NCBI GenBank assembly: GCA_963693305.1
Contig: OY855908.1
Span: forward strand, 33,589,305-33,653,304
Reading direction: 5' to 3'
Length of the DNA stretch: 64,000 bases
Source: Meandrina meandrites
Taxonomy: Eukaryota; Cnidaria; Anthozoa; Scleractinia; Meandrinidae
A program made the position numbers and the translations under genes. The notes beneath the pieces were generated by a model. It saw nothing but the letters and a program-made list of their open reading frames with translations, was not told the DNA's origin and made no database searches. Of this stretch, positions 26,501-38,500 are shown piece by piece (the stretch's first letter is position 1; the number at the start of each line of letters is the position of its first letter).

Positions 26501-29500
26501 TCTCTGTTTTGCTTAATTCCTGTTCAATCAGAGCACAGTGGATGAAGATCCATTCTGTGGAGATGCCACTTTGACCAACTACTACGTTATTTAGATACCT
26601 TTAATATTGGTTCAGTGTTCTGTGGAAACAGCTCGTATCTTTCAGATACCATTCACAGAACTGGGTTGAAAACACTGACCAACAGTTGTGTATGACAAAT
26701 CCGCGTGTCACCATTACTTTTCCTGGGAAATGTGGGAATACATTTGAATCATTCATTTTTAATTTTTGATTTGTATCATTCAGGAGCAGTCTACAAAACA
26801 AGATCAAATCATTTCCAATCAGATGAGGGAAGCCAAAGCCTTGATACTAAGACTGGAGCAAGAGAAAAAGGTCGCTATCCAGGACATGATGGACAACCTG
26901 CAAACTGCTCTCAGAGAAAAAGACGAGGCAGTAAAGAACAGTAATGAGATGAGGCAGACTCTTCAGGAACGTGAGGCTCAGAATGAAGAAATGAAGAAAG
27001 AGAAGGACGAGTTCTTTCACAAGATGGAGAAACAGCTTGAAGAGTCAGAGAAAAGAAGAGAAATTGCTGAGCTAAAGAAAGAGCGAGAAATCCAAGAGAT
27101 GACTGCAAAGTATGAGGCTGCGGCAGTTTCAGAGGAAAATGAGAGGAAGGCGATGATGGAGAAGTTGAAGAGGGACAAAGCAGAGGTTGTGGCGGTCATG
27201 CAAAAGGACAAGAATGAAAAGCTTGAGGAAATGCTGGTTGCCAAGGAGATGGAGTTGCAAGAGGCGCTGACGAAGAAATCTAAGGAGATGGAGTCACTGT
27301 TACAAGCCAAGGACGATGAAATGAGAGCAAAATATAATGAGAAGGTATGATCATGTGTCAACAATAAAATCAAATGTAAGCTAAGTGAATAAATGATAAA
27401 TGAATAAATAAGATGAAATGTTCATTTTTCTTTGTCCCATGCTCGTGACAAAAGAACATTTATCTTTATCATGTATTAACAATGTGCGAAAACGGCTTAG
27501 TTGTGTTGCATTGAGAGAGTGAAGGTGCTGACACAGGGAAGGAGATGCGGCAGGGACATTTTCAGAGGTTCAAGGTCATTTCGCTACAAAGTCGTTTCGC
27601 TTCAATTTATTTTGATACAACTAAAAGTTGATTCGCTGCAAACTTCAGAAACCCAAAAGTCACTGCAAAATAATGTCCCGCCAGATTTTCTTGCATGTTG
27701 TGATTTTGTCCTTGCTGCATGTTGTGCAACATGTTCCTTTGTGTATCAGCACCCTAAACTTACTTGGACAAGTGTAAACCTGTTCTTTTAAACTTGTTAT
27801 TGATGTGGTCTTATGAAAATACAACTACACTGCACAATTTACATGTACCCATACAATGTGGACACAGTTTCTTGCACTGCTACAGTTTATGTGTACAAGT
27901 AGACTCAATAAGGTGACAGATACATGTAAGAAAGAACTTTTTTCTTTGCAGTGATAGTATTTTGCTGTGCTGAACCTTATGTCAACAAACCATCTCCACA
28001 TGTAATTTACTGTATCTCCGTTGTATGATTGTTCCTTCCCCAGGTAAAGGAGATCGAGATTGCAGTCGACGAGAAAGAGCTACAGAAGGAAGCAGCCTTG
28101 AAAGAGAAGGAGAAGGAATTACACGCCCTGAGGGTACAGCTGGATTCCCTGTCACAGAATCTGCAAGAACGTACCTCTGAAGCTTCACGAAGCGGCCAGG
28201 AGCAAGCCAGTAAGGTGTCTAACCTGCTGGCTGAGCTGCAGAGAGTTTCTGTTGAAAAGAAAGGCAAGTGAAATAACATCTTCATGTTAGAGCAGTTGTA
28301 AAAAAGTTTAAAAAAAAAATGTAAATGTGATTTATTTACCCGCGCTACACCCACGTTTGAAGAGCTCAGGAGCTCGTTTAGACGTGCACGTGCATCAAGA
28401 TCGAACTGGAAATCTTCAAATGAGTGTCGTTAAACCAAAACTATAGTTATCACTCTGGCCAATCACAAAGGACACAGACAATCCAGTGAACCAATCAAAA
28501 CTCGAAGCAAATACGTGTAGCCGGCACGAAGGGCGGGAAAACGTGCGCTAGCGAGTTGCGATTGGTTTTTGTTTTACTTCTGATTGGTTGACAAAGTGGC
28601 ACGAGTTTTTTAAGCCAATCACTGAGCGTAATAATGAAAAACCAAAGCAATTTACGCGAATTACTTTCTAGACTCTATACTCAATTTTTTTTAAGGCAAG
28701 TTGTCAAAAAAGACCACCAACCAAATTCAAATTCTCACTGTTCCCACCAAATCATTTAATTAGACATTTCTATTAATTTGTCAGATAGAGTAGCTGACGT
28801 TGCTGGGTTTGTGACCTGAGACCCACCTTTATCTGGAACAGTGGATTGTTAGGTTAAAGTTCTAATGTCGCTTCAGCAAAGCGGGGAAACCAGGACGAGA
28901 AACCCTTAATATAAGAGTAACGGAATGAGCGTTCATAGTGCCACAGAAACTCAAAATTTCAATTCTTCTTATGTTGACTGCTATAGGTTTATTTGAAAAT
29001 GTATCGACATTGTTCTTGGAGAAATTGGATGTTGATCACACTTTGGGAATGAATAAAAGGCTAATGGAATATTATTTCGCTGGTTGCCAGTAACATCTGT
29101 GCATCATTTTGCAGATTTGGAGCAGAAGCTGTCAGAGACGCAACAAAAACTGGATCAAGAACAGGTGGGTTTTAGTTACTGTTCTGTGCCAGTGTGACAA
29201 GATGCTGTATTGTAGCAATTTAGCAGGAAGATCTTGGTCTGCAGAACTTAGGGTGAGCGTGGAGCGCAAAAGAGAAGCAATAAAAATGAACTCTGAGCTC
29301 TGCCCTACTAAACTGCCTCTTTTGTAAGCTAGATTAGGTTAGATTCTCTAACGCGCAAGTATGATCCTGAGATGCAGGTGAGCACAAACTTACAGTGAAT
29401 CCAATTTCATTTCGAGACAAAAGTACCAGTCTCCCCCCCCCCCCCCCCCCCCCCAAAAAAAAAGAATAATAATAATATACTGCTCTTGTCACGCTTGCAT

Positions 29501-32500
29501 GATTTGCAAGATTTTTATTCGAATTCGGCCAGACGTAGTTGCTTCGGATTTGCTTTTACAACCTATTTTGTGCAGTGCTCTTTGCCTCATGTCAGGAAAG
29601 GTGTTCAGTTTCCCCTCATACTTTGCCATTCCCGTGGGTTTCCAGGTGTGCTGAGTTCTTCCTCTCTTCTCCTTGATTACCAGTCTCAAACATTGTCCTT
29701 ACATTTCACTGCCCTTGTGGAGCGTGGTACTACATGTAGGTACCGAATATTGAGTCTTTCGTTTAGCTAGTGCGATGGTCAGGGGGTGAGCCCCTACAGG
29801 TAGTTTAAGGGTAGTCCGAAAAGGACTGTTGTTGGTGCTGACTTTTGGAAAGCTTAGGGGAAATATCTTCAGAATCTAGTGCAAAGTTGAAAAGCCATAA
29901 GTTTCACTCACAAATGTCTTTTTTTGCAGGCAAAGATCGCGGAGATGATCCAACAGCACAGAAATCTTTTGCAAGAAAAACAGGACGAGCAACAGAAGGT
30001 TTTGGCCAAGTTAAAGAAACTGCACCAAACGAAAGTCAGTGAAATGACCGAGAGTGTGAAGAAATCTGAACAGAAAGCGGCGGAGCTGGAGAAACAGCGG
30101 AAAGCGATGGAAGAACAACATGCGAAAGGTTTAGAAGAGAAAGAGCGACAGTTTGAGGCGGAGAAACAATCCGAGCTCGCTCGCGTCTCTAAGCGAATGG
30201 AAAGCAAAACGAACGAAATGAAAAAGGTTGTCAAAGAACTAAGGACAAAGCTGACTGAGAAAGAAAACCAGGCAAAGGAACTTGAGGAAAGAGTTAATGT
30301 TATTCAGCAAGAAAGCGCCTCGGAGAAGAGTGCGAGCGTAAATAATTTTGAAAAGAAAATTGCCGATGCTAACAAAATGGCTGAGAATCTACGCCAAGAG
30401 TTGGCGCAGAGAGACAATACTGTCAGTGAGCTTGAGAACAAAGTTAAAGAAACAGAAAGTAAGAAAGTATGCGAGATCGACGAGTTAACGAAGGATAGAG
30501 ACAATCGTTTGAAGGAAAAAGAAAGAGAACTGGTCGATGTTAAAGGAAAACTCACGGAGAAGGAATACTACTCTAAAGAACTGGAGAAACAACTTCTTGA
30601 AATGAAAACGGAGAAGGACAACGAAATCCAAGCTATTAAGCAAAAAGCCATTGCTAAAATTAAAGAGCTCGAGGCTGGATTTAACAGCAAACGCGAGGAA
30701 GAATTCAAAGTGTTTCAATCGGAGAAGGAGAAGGAACAAACGGTGGTGAAAGAGATCGAAACTAAAAAGAACGAACTCGAGAGAATAAACACCGAACTAA
30801 AAGAACAATTAAAATCCTCCACGGAAAGCGAAAAGAAGCTAAAGGAGGAATTAGAAGCTCTCGGGAAGAAATATAAAACTCAACTTGAAAATTTCAAACA
30901 GAAATACCAAACTGACATTCAAAAGTACAAGGAAAAATTGCTACTAGTTGAAGAAAAAAGTCTTCAAGACGCGTCGGAAAGCAAGAGTACTTACGAGAAA
31001 CACTTCGCAAGTTTAAAAGAGGAATACGAGCAACGAATTCAGAAACTCAAAGAAGAAAAATTGCTTATTGGTGAGAAGTGGAAACTGGAGTTGGAAAAAG
31101 TCCGCTCAGAGCTCCATGGTAAAGCAGCTGCAAGCGAGAAATGCCTTGGTGACAGAGAATCGGAGCTTGGTGATTTAAATAAAAAGGTCGAGAGTTTGAC
31201 TGGCGAACTTAATCAACAAAAGGAGCAATCCCAACGGAATATTGATGAACTTTGTCAGAGTATCTCCCTGCGAGATGAAAAGATTGGGAAACTAAAGGAA
31301 AGTTTGAAACTCGAACAAGACGCGCTGAAAACTCAAAAGAACCAACACGACGAGGAAATGGAATTAAAAGAAAAGGAAGTGAAAGAGTTGTTAAATAAAA
31401 TGGAGAAAGAATTCCAAGAGCAACTTCAAGAGAAAGAGGAAACCGTCAGAGAGAAACTACACGAAATTGCGCAACAACATGACATGGGGGTCAAGGATGT
31501 AACGGCGAATTTGGAAAATATGAGGAAGGAGGAATTGGCGAAGGTTGAAGATCGGCATCACGCTGAAATATCTGAACTGAACCTTGGCTGGGAGAACAAA
31601 GTTGTGAGTTTACGAAAAGAGAACGAAGAAAGGATGGAGAAACTGCTTAATGAAGCGAGAGAAAAAGAAGAGAATCTTACAAAGGAGAATATCAACTTGA
31701 GAAATGAAATTACCAAACGTGAGAAAGTACAGCAAGTTAAAACCGAAGAGTTGCAGGTCAAAGTGAACAGTGTCGTGGAAGAAAAGGAGGCCGCCGTGAA
31801 GAAGGTAAGAGAATTGGCCGAGGAAAACAAACGTTTTAGACAGCAAATCGACAATCTTAACGTGGAAATGGCGAGTAGAATAAGCGAATTGACCGAAAGT
31901 CACAAACACGACCTCGAGGACATTAAGAATCAGTCTTTGAAAGACGTTGAAGAACTTGCACAGCAGCAGAAAAGTGATTTAGCGAGTCGTGACAGTGAAT
32001 TGGAGACCGCTAAGAAGGAAGCAGAAGTCCAATTGAATGAAGCACTGCAGAGGCACCAAGCAGAAACAGAGGAGATGCGGGATAGTTATCAAGCGAAGCT
32101 GCAGGAAATTACCAATACCTACCAACAGGATTTGGCGCAAACAAGGCAGATTTACGAGAAGCAGAACATCGAAATGGAAAAGCTCAAGAAGTACCATGAG
32201 ATTGAGCTGAACGAGCTTCGGAAAGGGCACGCAAAGCAAGTTGAAGAAATGCTGAAAACGGGCGAAGATGATAAAAACAAGTTCACCGAACTGGAGCGAG
32301 CGCACCTTGATGAAGTCGAGAGATTAAAATCGAGGATCACGGAACAGGAGGTTGAAAGTGCCAAGCAAGTTGAGGAGTTTACCCGAGCGTCGGAAGAAAA
32401 AAGGCAAGAGTTTGCCGCCGAGGAGGCGAACTTGAGAGAGCAGTTTGAGCAGCTCAAAGTCAAGATTTCCGATGCAGAGACGCAGCATCGCAGCAAAATT

Positions 32501-35500
32501 GAAGAGTTGCAGAAGTCTGCTGAAGAAAATGAGAAGAAATTTGGCACTGAAGAGGCAAAACTAAGAGAGCAAATCAATGAGTTGAGCAGGTCTTCTGAGG
32601 AGAGGAAAACGGCATTTGAAAACGAAGAACAGAAGTTGAAGGATCAAATTCGCACTCTTGAGGAAAAGCTGGGCGAAACAGAGGCTGTGAATGCGATAAA
32701 AATGGACGAAATGAGGTTGTCTGCTGAACAGATCAAAACTGCGTTTGATCACGAGGAGAAAAAGCTCATTGACGAGATTGAAACTTTACGAAGGACGTAC
32801 AAACAACAGGCGGAGGAAATACGAAGGTTATCAGGGGAGCTGGAGGCCAAGTCTGTAAGCGAGGAGAAACTTAAGAAAGAACTGGAACAGTTAAGAGAAA
32901 ATCGTAAGAAAGAAGTTGAACAGTTGAGAGAGAATCACAAAAAGGAAGTTGAATCATTGACGCTGAAAGCCACTGAGGCCCAGACAAAGCATCGTGAAAC
33001 AGAAAAGAAAATGAACGAAGAATTGAACAACTTGAAGAAAGCGCATGCTAAAAAGGAGAAAGAGCTAGAAGAGGAAAAAGTGAAGTTCCTTGCAGGAGAG
33101 AAAAGGATGAAGGCCGAACTAGAGAAAGTAGAAACTGAAGTGAAGCAAACTTCCGAGGCGGCGTCCACGAATTTGCAGAAGAAGCTGGACCAGATGAAAA
33201 AGGAAAGGGAGCAAGAAGTGCAGTTGTTGAATACAAAATGGAAGGGAAAGTGTGATGAGATCAACCAGCGGTACTCGACTCAGATACAGAATCTTCTAAA
33301 GCAGCAGGAGGAAGAGAAGAAAAACTTGACAGAGGAGCATTCCAAAGCGTTGCTGGAACTGAAGAACAAAAATAACGAGGAACGTGTGGACTTGGAGGAA
33401 AAAGCCAAGAGCCAACTGAGCGAAGTGCAAAATACTGCAACAGAGCTGCAGTTGAAAGTGAAAAAGGCCAAAGAAAAGATAAAAAACATGACGGCTAAAC
33501 ATGAACAAGAAGTAAAACAACTTCAGCAGGGTCAAGAGAAATCTGATCAGGAGTTAAAAGCTCTGCACGAGACTGTGTCATCCTTGAAGAAAGAATTGGC
33601 TGAGAAAGAAGAAAGTTATGAAAATAAACTCCGAGAGGCTGCCAAACGTGAAGAAGAGTTGCAACTGAAGATTCTGACCGGTGAAAGCAACAACAAAGCT
33701 GTAGATCAAAAGCTTGCGGAGTTAAGCAAAGAGAAGCAGGAAACACAAGACGCTGTCGTGGCAATAGAAGCGGAGTGGCGACACCGGGTGCAGACACTTG
33801 AGGCTGAAATGGAGACCAAGACGCAAAGCTTAGAGTCCAAGCTGAAAGCACTGGAAAAGGAACATCTGGAAAAGGTCAAGGAAATCGAGGACGCTAAGGA
33901 ACAACAACTGGGAAAGCAGGCAGAGGAACTGACGGAACAGTACCGAAACAAGTTGACTGAGATGAAGAAAAAGGCGGAAAGTAAGATTGCCGGTTTGAGG
34001 AAACAGCTGAATACACAAACGGTTGAGAAAGAGACTGAACTGTCCAACGTGAAGGAGTCGTTGAATTCCGCAGAAAATAAGATCAAAGAGCTTGAAGTGA
34101 AACACCAGGAGGAGATGGAGAATGCAAAGCAACTCCAACAACAAGAGTTGGAAGCGAAACTTGAAGAGTTACGCGAGTCCAAGGAGAATGAAGCAGGAGG
34201 TCGCGAAAAAGAGATGCGCGATAAATTGGACAATCTTGAAGCAGCAAACAAGGAGCTGTCCGAAAACATTGAGAATCTTCTTGTTGAGAAAATGGATGCG
34301 CTTCATGAACAGGAATCGGCTTTAAAGGAAGAGCACGAAATGGAGATGGAGAACTTGCGGAAGGAACATGCGAGCGAGTTAGAGAAGAGCGAGAAGAGAT
34401 GCAAAGCAAAACTGAGCGACAAAGAGTTGGACTATAATTCAAAAATCAAACAGCTTCTGAGAGAATTTCAGATTAAGTATAGCGAGAAAGAAAGGGAACT
34501 GCAGGAGACTTTAGGTCAAGTGATTGAAAAAGGTCAAAAGGAGGAACAGAAAATTATCGACGAATACAAACTCGAAATTAACGAGTATCGGAGTGAACTA
34601 AAACTGAGAGAGGAGGAAATGGTTGCTTTGAAAGCGTCCATGGAGGAGCAGTTAGCGCAGAAAGACAATGAGATAACAGAGCTAAATAGAACTCATTCAG
34701 AAGCGTTGCAAAACGTCGAAAGGGAACACCATGAAACTTTGCAGGAGATGGTGCGAAAGAACGAAGCGGACATGGAAAATCTGCACCAAGAACATCGCAC
34801 CAAAGTGGAAGAGGTTCACGAGAGGTATAAGAACGAGCTGGAGTCTCAAGCGAGAGATCGTAAGTCTGAAGTGGCCGCCGTCGAGAAGAAGTTCAAGACG
34901 CAGATGAAGAAGAACCAGAATGAAATGAAAAAGTTGTTGAATCAGAAGGAGTCGTTTATTCAAGCGCAGGGTGCGGTTTTGACCGACGCCGAGCCCGAAC
35001 AGCTTCAGAGAGCAGGGTCATCCACGTCCCTCAATAGTGTAAGTCGAGGAAGTGTAGGAAGCTCACACAGGAACACAACAGGAACAATGATGTTCATCAC
35101 CTACCCTTAAGATAACAATATTACTTGTCACAACAAGACCGACCTCAACGATACTTTGACTGCATGAACATGTATGACAATTTACCGTACAACGAACACT
35201 GCTTTGAGTTTCGCGGCTTTTTTTTGTATATCTTTTTGTAAGGGGCTTCATTCAACTGGGTGCCATTAACATTTTGTTATTTGGCATTTTCTGTTTAACA
35301 GTTTAACTGCTTTCTTTTGTTATTTTTACCATGACGTTGCATTTAATATTTAATAGCGTCACTACCGTTATTTTCTATTTTGTGTTTGTTAGCACAGCAT
35401 CTTGCGTAAAGCCACGTTGCGTTACTTTGTTTATTGTTATACAATACCACATTACTTTGCGTTACATTTACAACACGACACCTGTTCACTGACGTGACAT

Positions 35501-38500
35501 AACTGTTTAGGCCTTCATCACAACACAACATGTAAGTTCAGTTCGATGATACCAGACTCGAGAGAGCGGTCCAAACCTATCACAACACCATCGTCCACTA
35601 AATACGTGACAATTGTCATAGCCGCATTTTATTTCCACGTTTCTGGTTTTCAATGTGCAGACACTGTAAGACTTTTACGCTCTTATGTTGAGATGGACTC
35701 ATTTAGAAGCACTTTCACTTCACTGAACTGCATTGTTAAATCAGAAACGTTTTCATTCTCACTGGTGTTTATTTTCCTCAGGAGCCTGTTGAGGATTCAA
35801 GTCAAACAGCGTTAAAGGTGAGCTCAATCTCCGGACAGTTTCAACAAAATTAGTTCACAAAGAAACTGTTGAGCTCTGTCGACCCTTTGTATAAGATTAC
35901 TTGGTTATTTTCGCTCAATTTAAACAACAATAAAAAAGCAGGCTTTGCAATCTATTCCACCTTTGCCTTAGTTAATTTGTTAAATTCACTTCCCAATTGG
36001 CTTAGGCATTGTACAAAATTATCCCCGGCCATTACTGTTGGGTTTTTATGTTTTGGGCCTTTCGAACCTTACCAAACATCAGCCCCAGCTACCTCGTAAT
36101 GATTTAATGCAATTATTTTACTTTTTCTTGTGATATCAGGATCAAATCACGCGGTTGAGGACAGAAGTCAGCGGATTAAAGGAGAGGGAGGAGTCCCTTA
36201 AACTACAGGTTAGTATTTTTGTGTCGTGTTTTGCAGTGAATAAACATGTTTTGCAGAGCTAAAAAGCTTGCAACTAAGTGTGAATCAATATTCGCTATCC
36301 TGCTTAGCCCTTGACGGAATGGCGTTGCAATTAGCTAACGAAAAAAAAGGAAAACCTTAGGTTACCAATTCTCGAAAAGTAGAAACAATTTTAATCATAA
36401 GGAAATAAGGTTTGCATCACATGTTTACATTAGAAAACTTAAGCACAGGCGTTTTGAGCCACGGACGGCAGCCGGAAATGGAGCCTCGTCGGTAGCGCTT
36501 ATTGACAGCTTTTTGTTCATAAATTCGAGTTGTAAGTGCTAAAATGAAAGCTTTTAACTTATTTTTGGAGGTAAAAGTTCGCCAAAACCTTAAACATTCG
36601 CCTTCCGGTTGCCATCTGTGGCTCAAAAACGTCTGTGCTTAAGCTCTCTATTGCCTGAACGGCCAATCAGAGCGTGCGTTATACAGTACCCCTATACTCG
36701 CAAACTCCTGCGAGACACGCTGTACTAGTAGAAAATGTTTTCATAGTGCAAATAGCAAATGATCGAGGTGAGGGTAGAAACTTATAAATTTACTACAAGA
36801 TATGCTAACTGTATTGTTTCTTGACAGATTGAGCAGCTCGGTGGATCACCTATGAAAGGAAGAGCTGATCGTCCGCCTCAACTGAATGTTGTGTCCAATC
36901 CTCTCTCGGAAAGTCCGCCCGCTTACGACCCAGGCCCCAAATCTCCAGTCGAGCCCACAGAGTTTGAGGTTGGTTTAATTCGGCTGTTACCTGGAGTCTA
37001 TTCATATCTGCCCCATGTATTTCCTGTAAATAATTATGTATGTTTATATTCCAGACATTTTCTGTTCATTTTTTGCAGTATCTTAGAAATATATTGTACG
37101 AGTACATGATGGGTCGGGAAAGAAAGGTGAGAAACTATGTGTTGTACTCATTTAAACGTCCAACTGAACCTAACTGCAAACAATTTGACGAAACAACCAA
37201 CTCTTGAAAGAAGAACCATGTTAGATTTTTGTCTGCCCTGGCGAAATTTTAATCGAATTTCTGGTGGACATTAAGGTTTCTTCAAGTCTGTTACGAAAGT
37301 AGTTTGCCAAAAACGTAAGATTTGTACTTTGAAAAACGCTGTAAAAATCGCGTCCTTTTTGCAATCTGATTTGTTGAGAGCACAATATCTTCAGTCTGAT
37401 TGGTCAAAGGTGAGACAGGAAGCGCTAAATGGAAGCAAGCTATAATCCCTTGCTTTGGAAAGTCACTGAAACCTCTCTATGAACGGTTGACTATCGTAGA
37501 AACCGAACCAAAGCTAACATTATGAGCTTCATGTTTTAGGTTGCAATCCATTTCCATCCTCGCCATCGTCAGTTATCGTCACTTCCTGGTGGATTCTTGT
37601 CATTTGTCAAGTACTGCTTACCAAAATCACACCGTTATTGTTCACGTTTCTCTGATCAAGTTATGTTTTTGAACTTCTCAAAACTACCCCAATTGTTCGC
37701 TTCAAAATGGTGCCCAGTCGTTAAGAAGATCCATCACTTGTAAAAATGTTACGGTTTTTCTTACAGCAAATGGCCAAAGTGTTGGTAGCCCTGTTGCGGT
37801 TCAGCCCAAAACAACAAAAAGAACTTTTACGTAAAGTGGACGAACAAGTAAATCAGGTATGTTTCTTAATACTAGGACATCTGTTTGTAGCTTAGCCTTG
37901 TACGGTCAAACCTTGCTTTTCGGAACACCTGCTTAATACAGAGGCCCCGTTAGAACGGACATTACTTTTGCTCCCAGCAATACATCTGCCCGTAGATTAA
38001 TCCACTTAATACGGATATTTTAGGTCGTTCCCATTATTTCCGTATTACCATGGTTTGACCGTACTTCTTATGCAAGGTTCTGCAAGCAATTTTGTGTTTT
38101 TAGTGCAATTTGAAATGATGTAAACAGTTAAGATTTTTCAAAGGCAACCAAAATTGTTACGTCGCAGGCGAAAGAGTTCTTAGTACTAATGCTACACTTG
38201 AAATTGCACCTAGAATAGCTGACACTTTAACCACTCAGTACTAAAGTATAAAGAAACAGGAGAAGTCCATACTTTTATAAAAAAAAAGTCAGATGTAGGT
38301 CATGCATTGCCTCATTAGAGTTGTTTAAAACTTTAACTTTTGCTCTAAAATGTCGTCGTGTTCTTACTTTAACGGACAATAAATGTAAAGTGTTTGCTAC
38401 ACTGTATACCCTCGTAAACCGCTACTATAAAACAGTAACACAAGAAGTGACTTCAATTTCCCCACATTCTGTAAAATTTAGATCTTAAATTCTTGACTGT

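Noticed and set aside
30304..34963. Many antisense and out-of-frame ORFs up to 187 codons inside the giant golgin exon
   Set aside because: They are shadows of a Lys/Glu-rich coiled coil, giving Leu/Phe/Ser-rich strings without family features.
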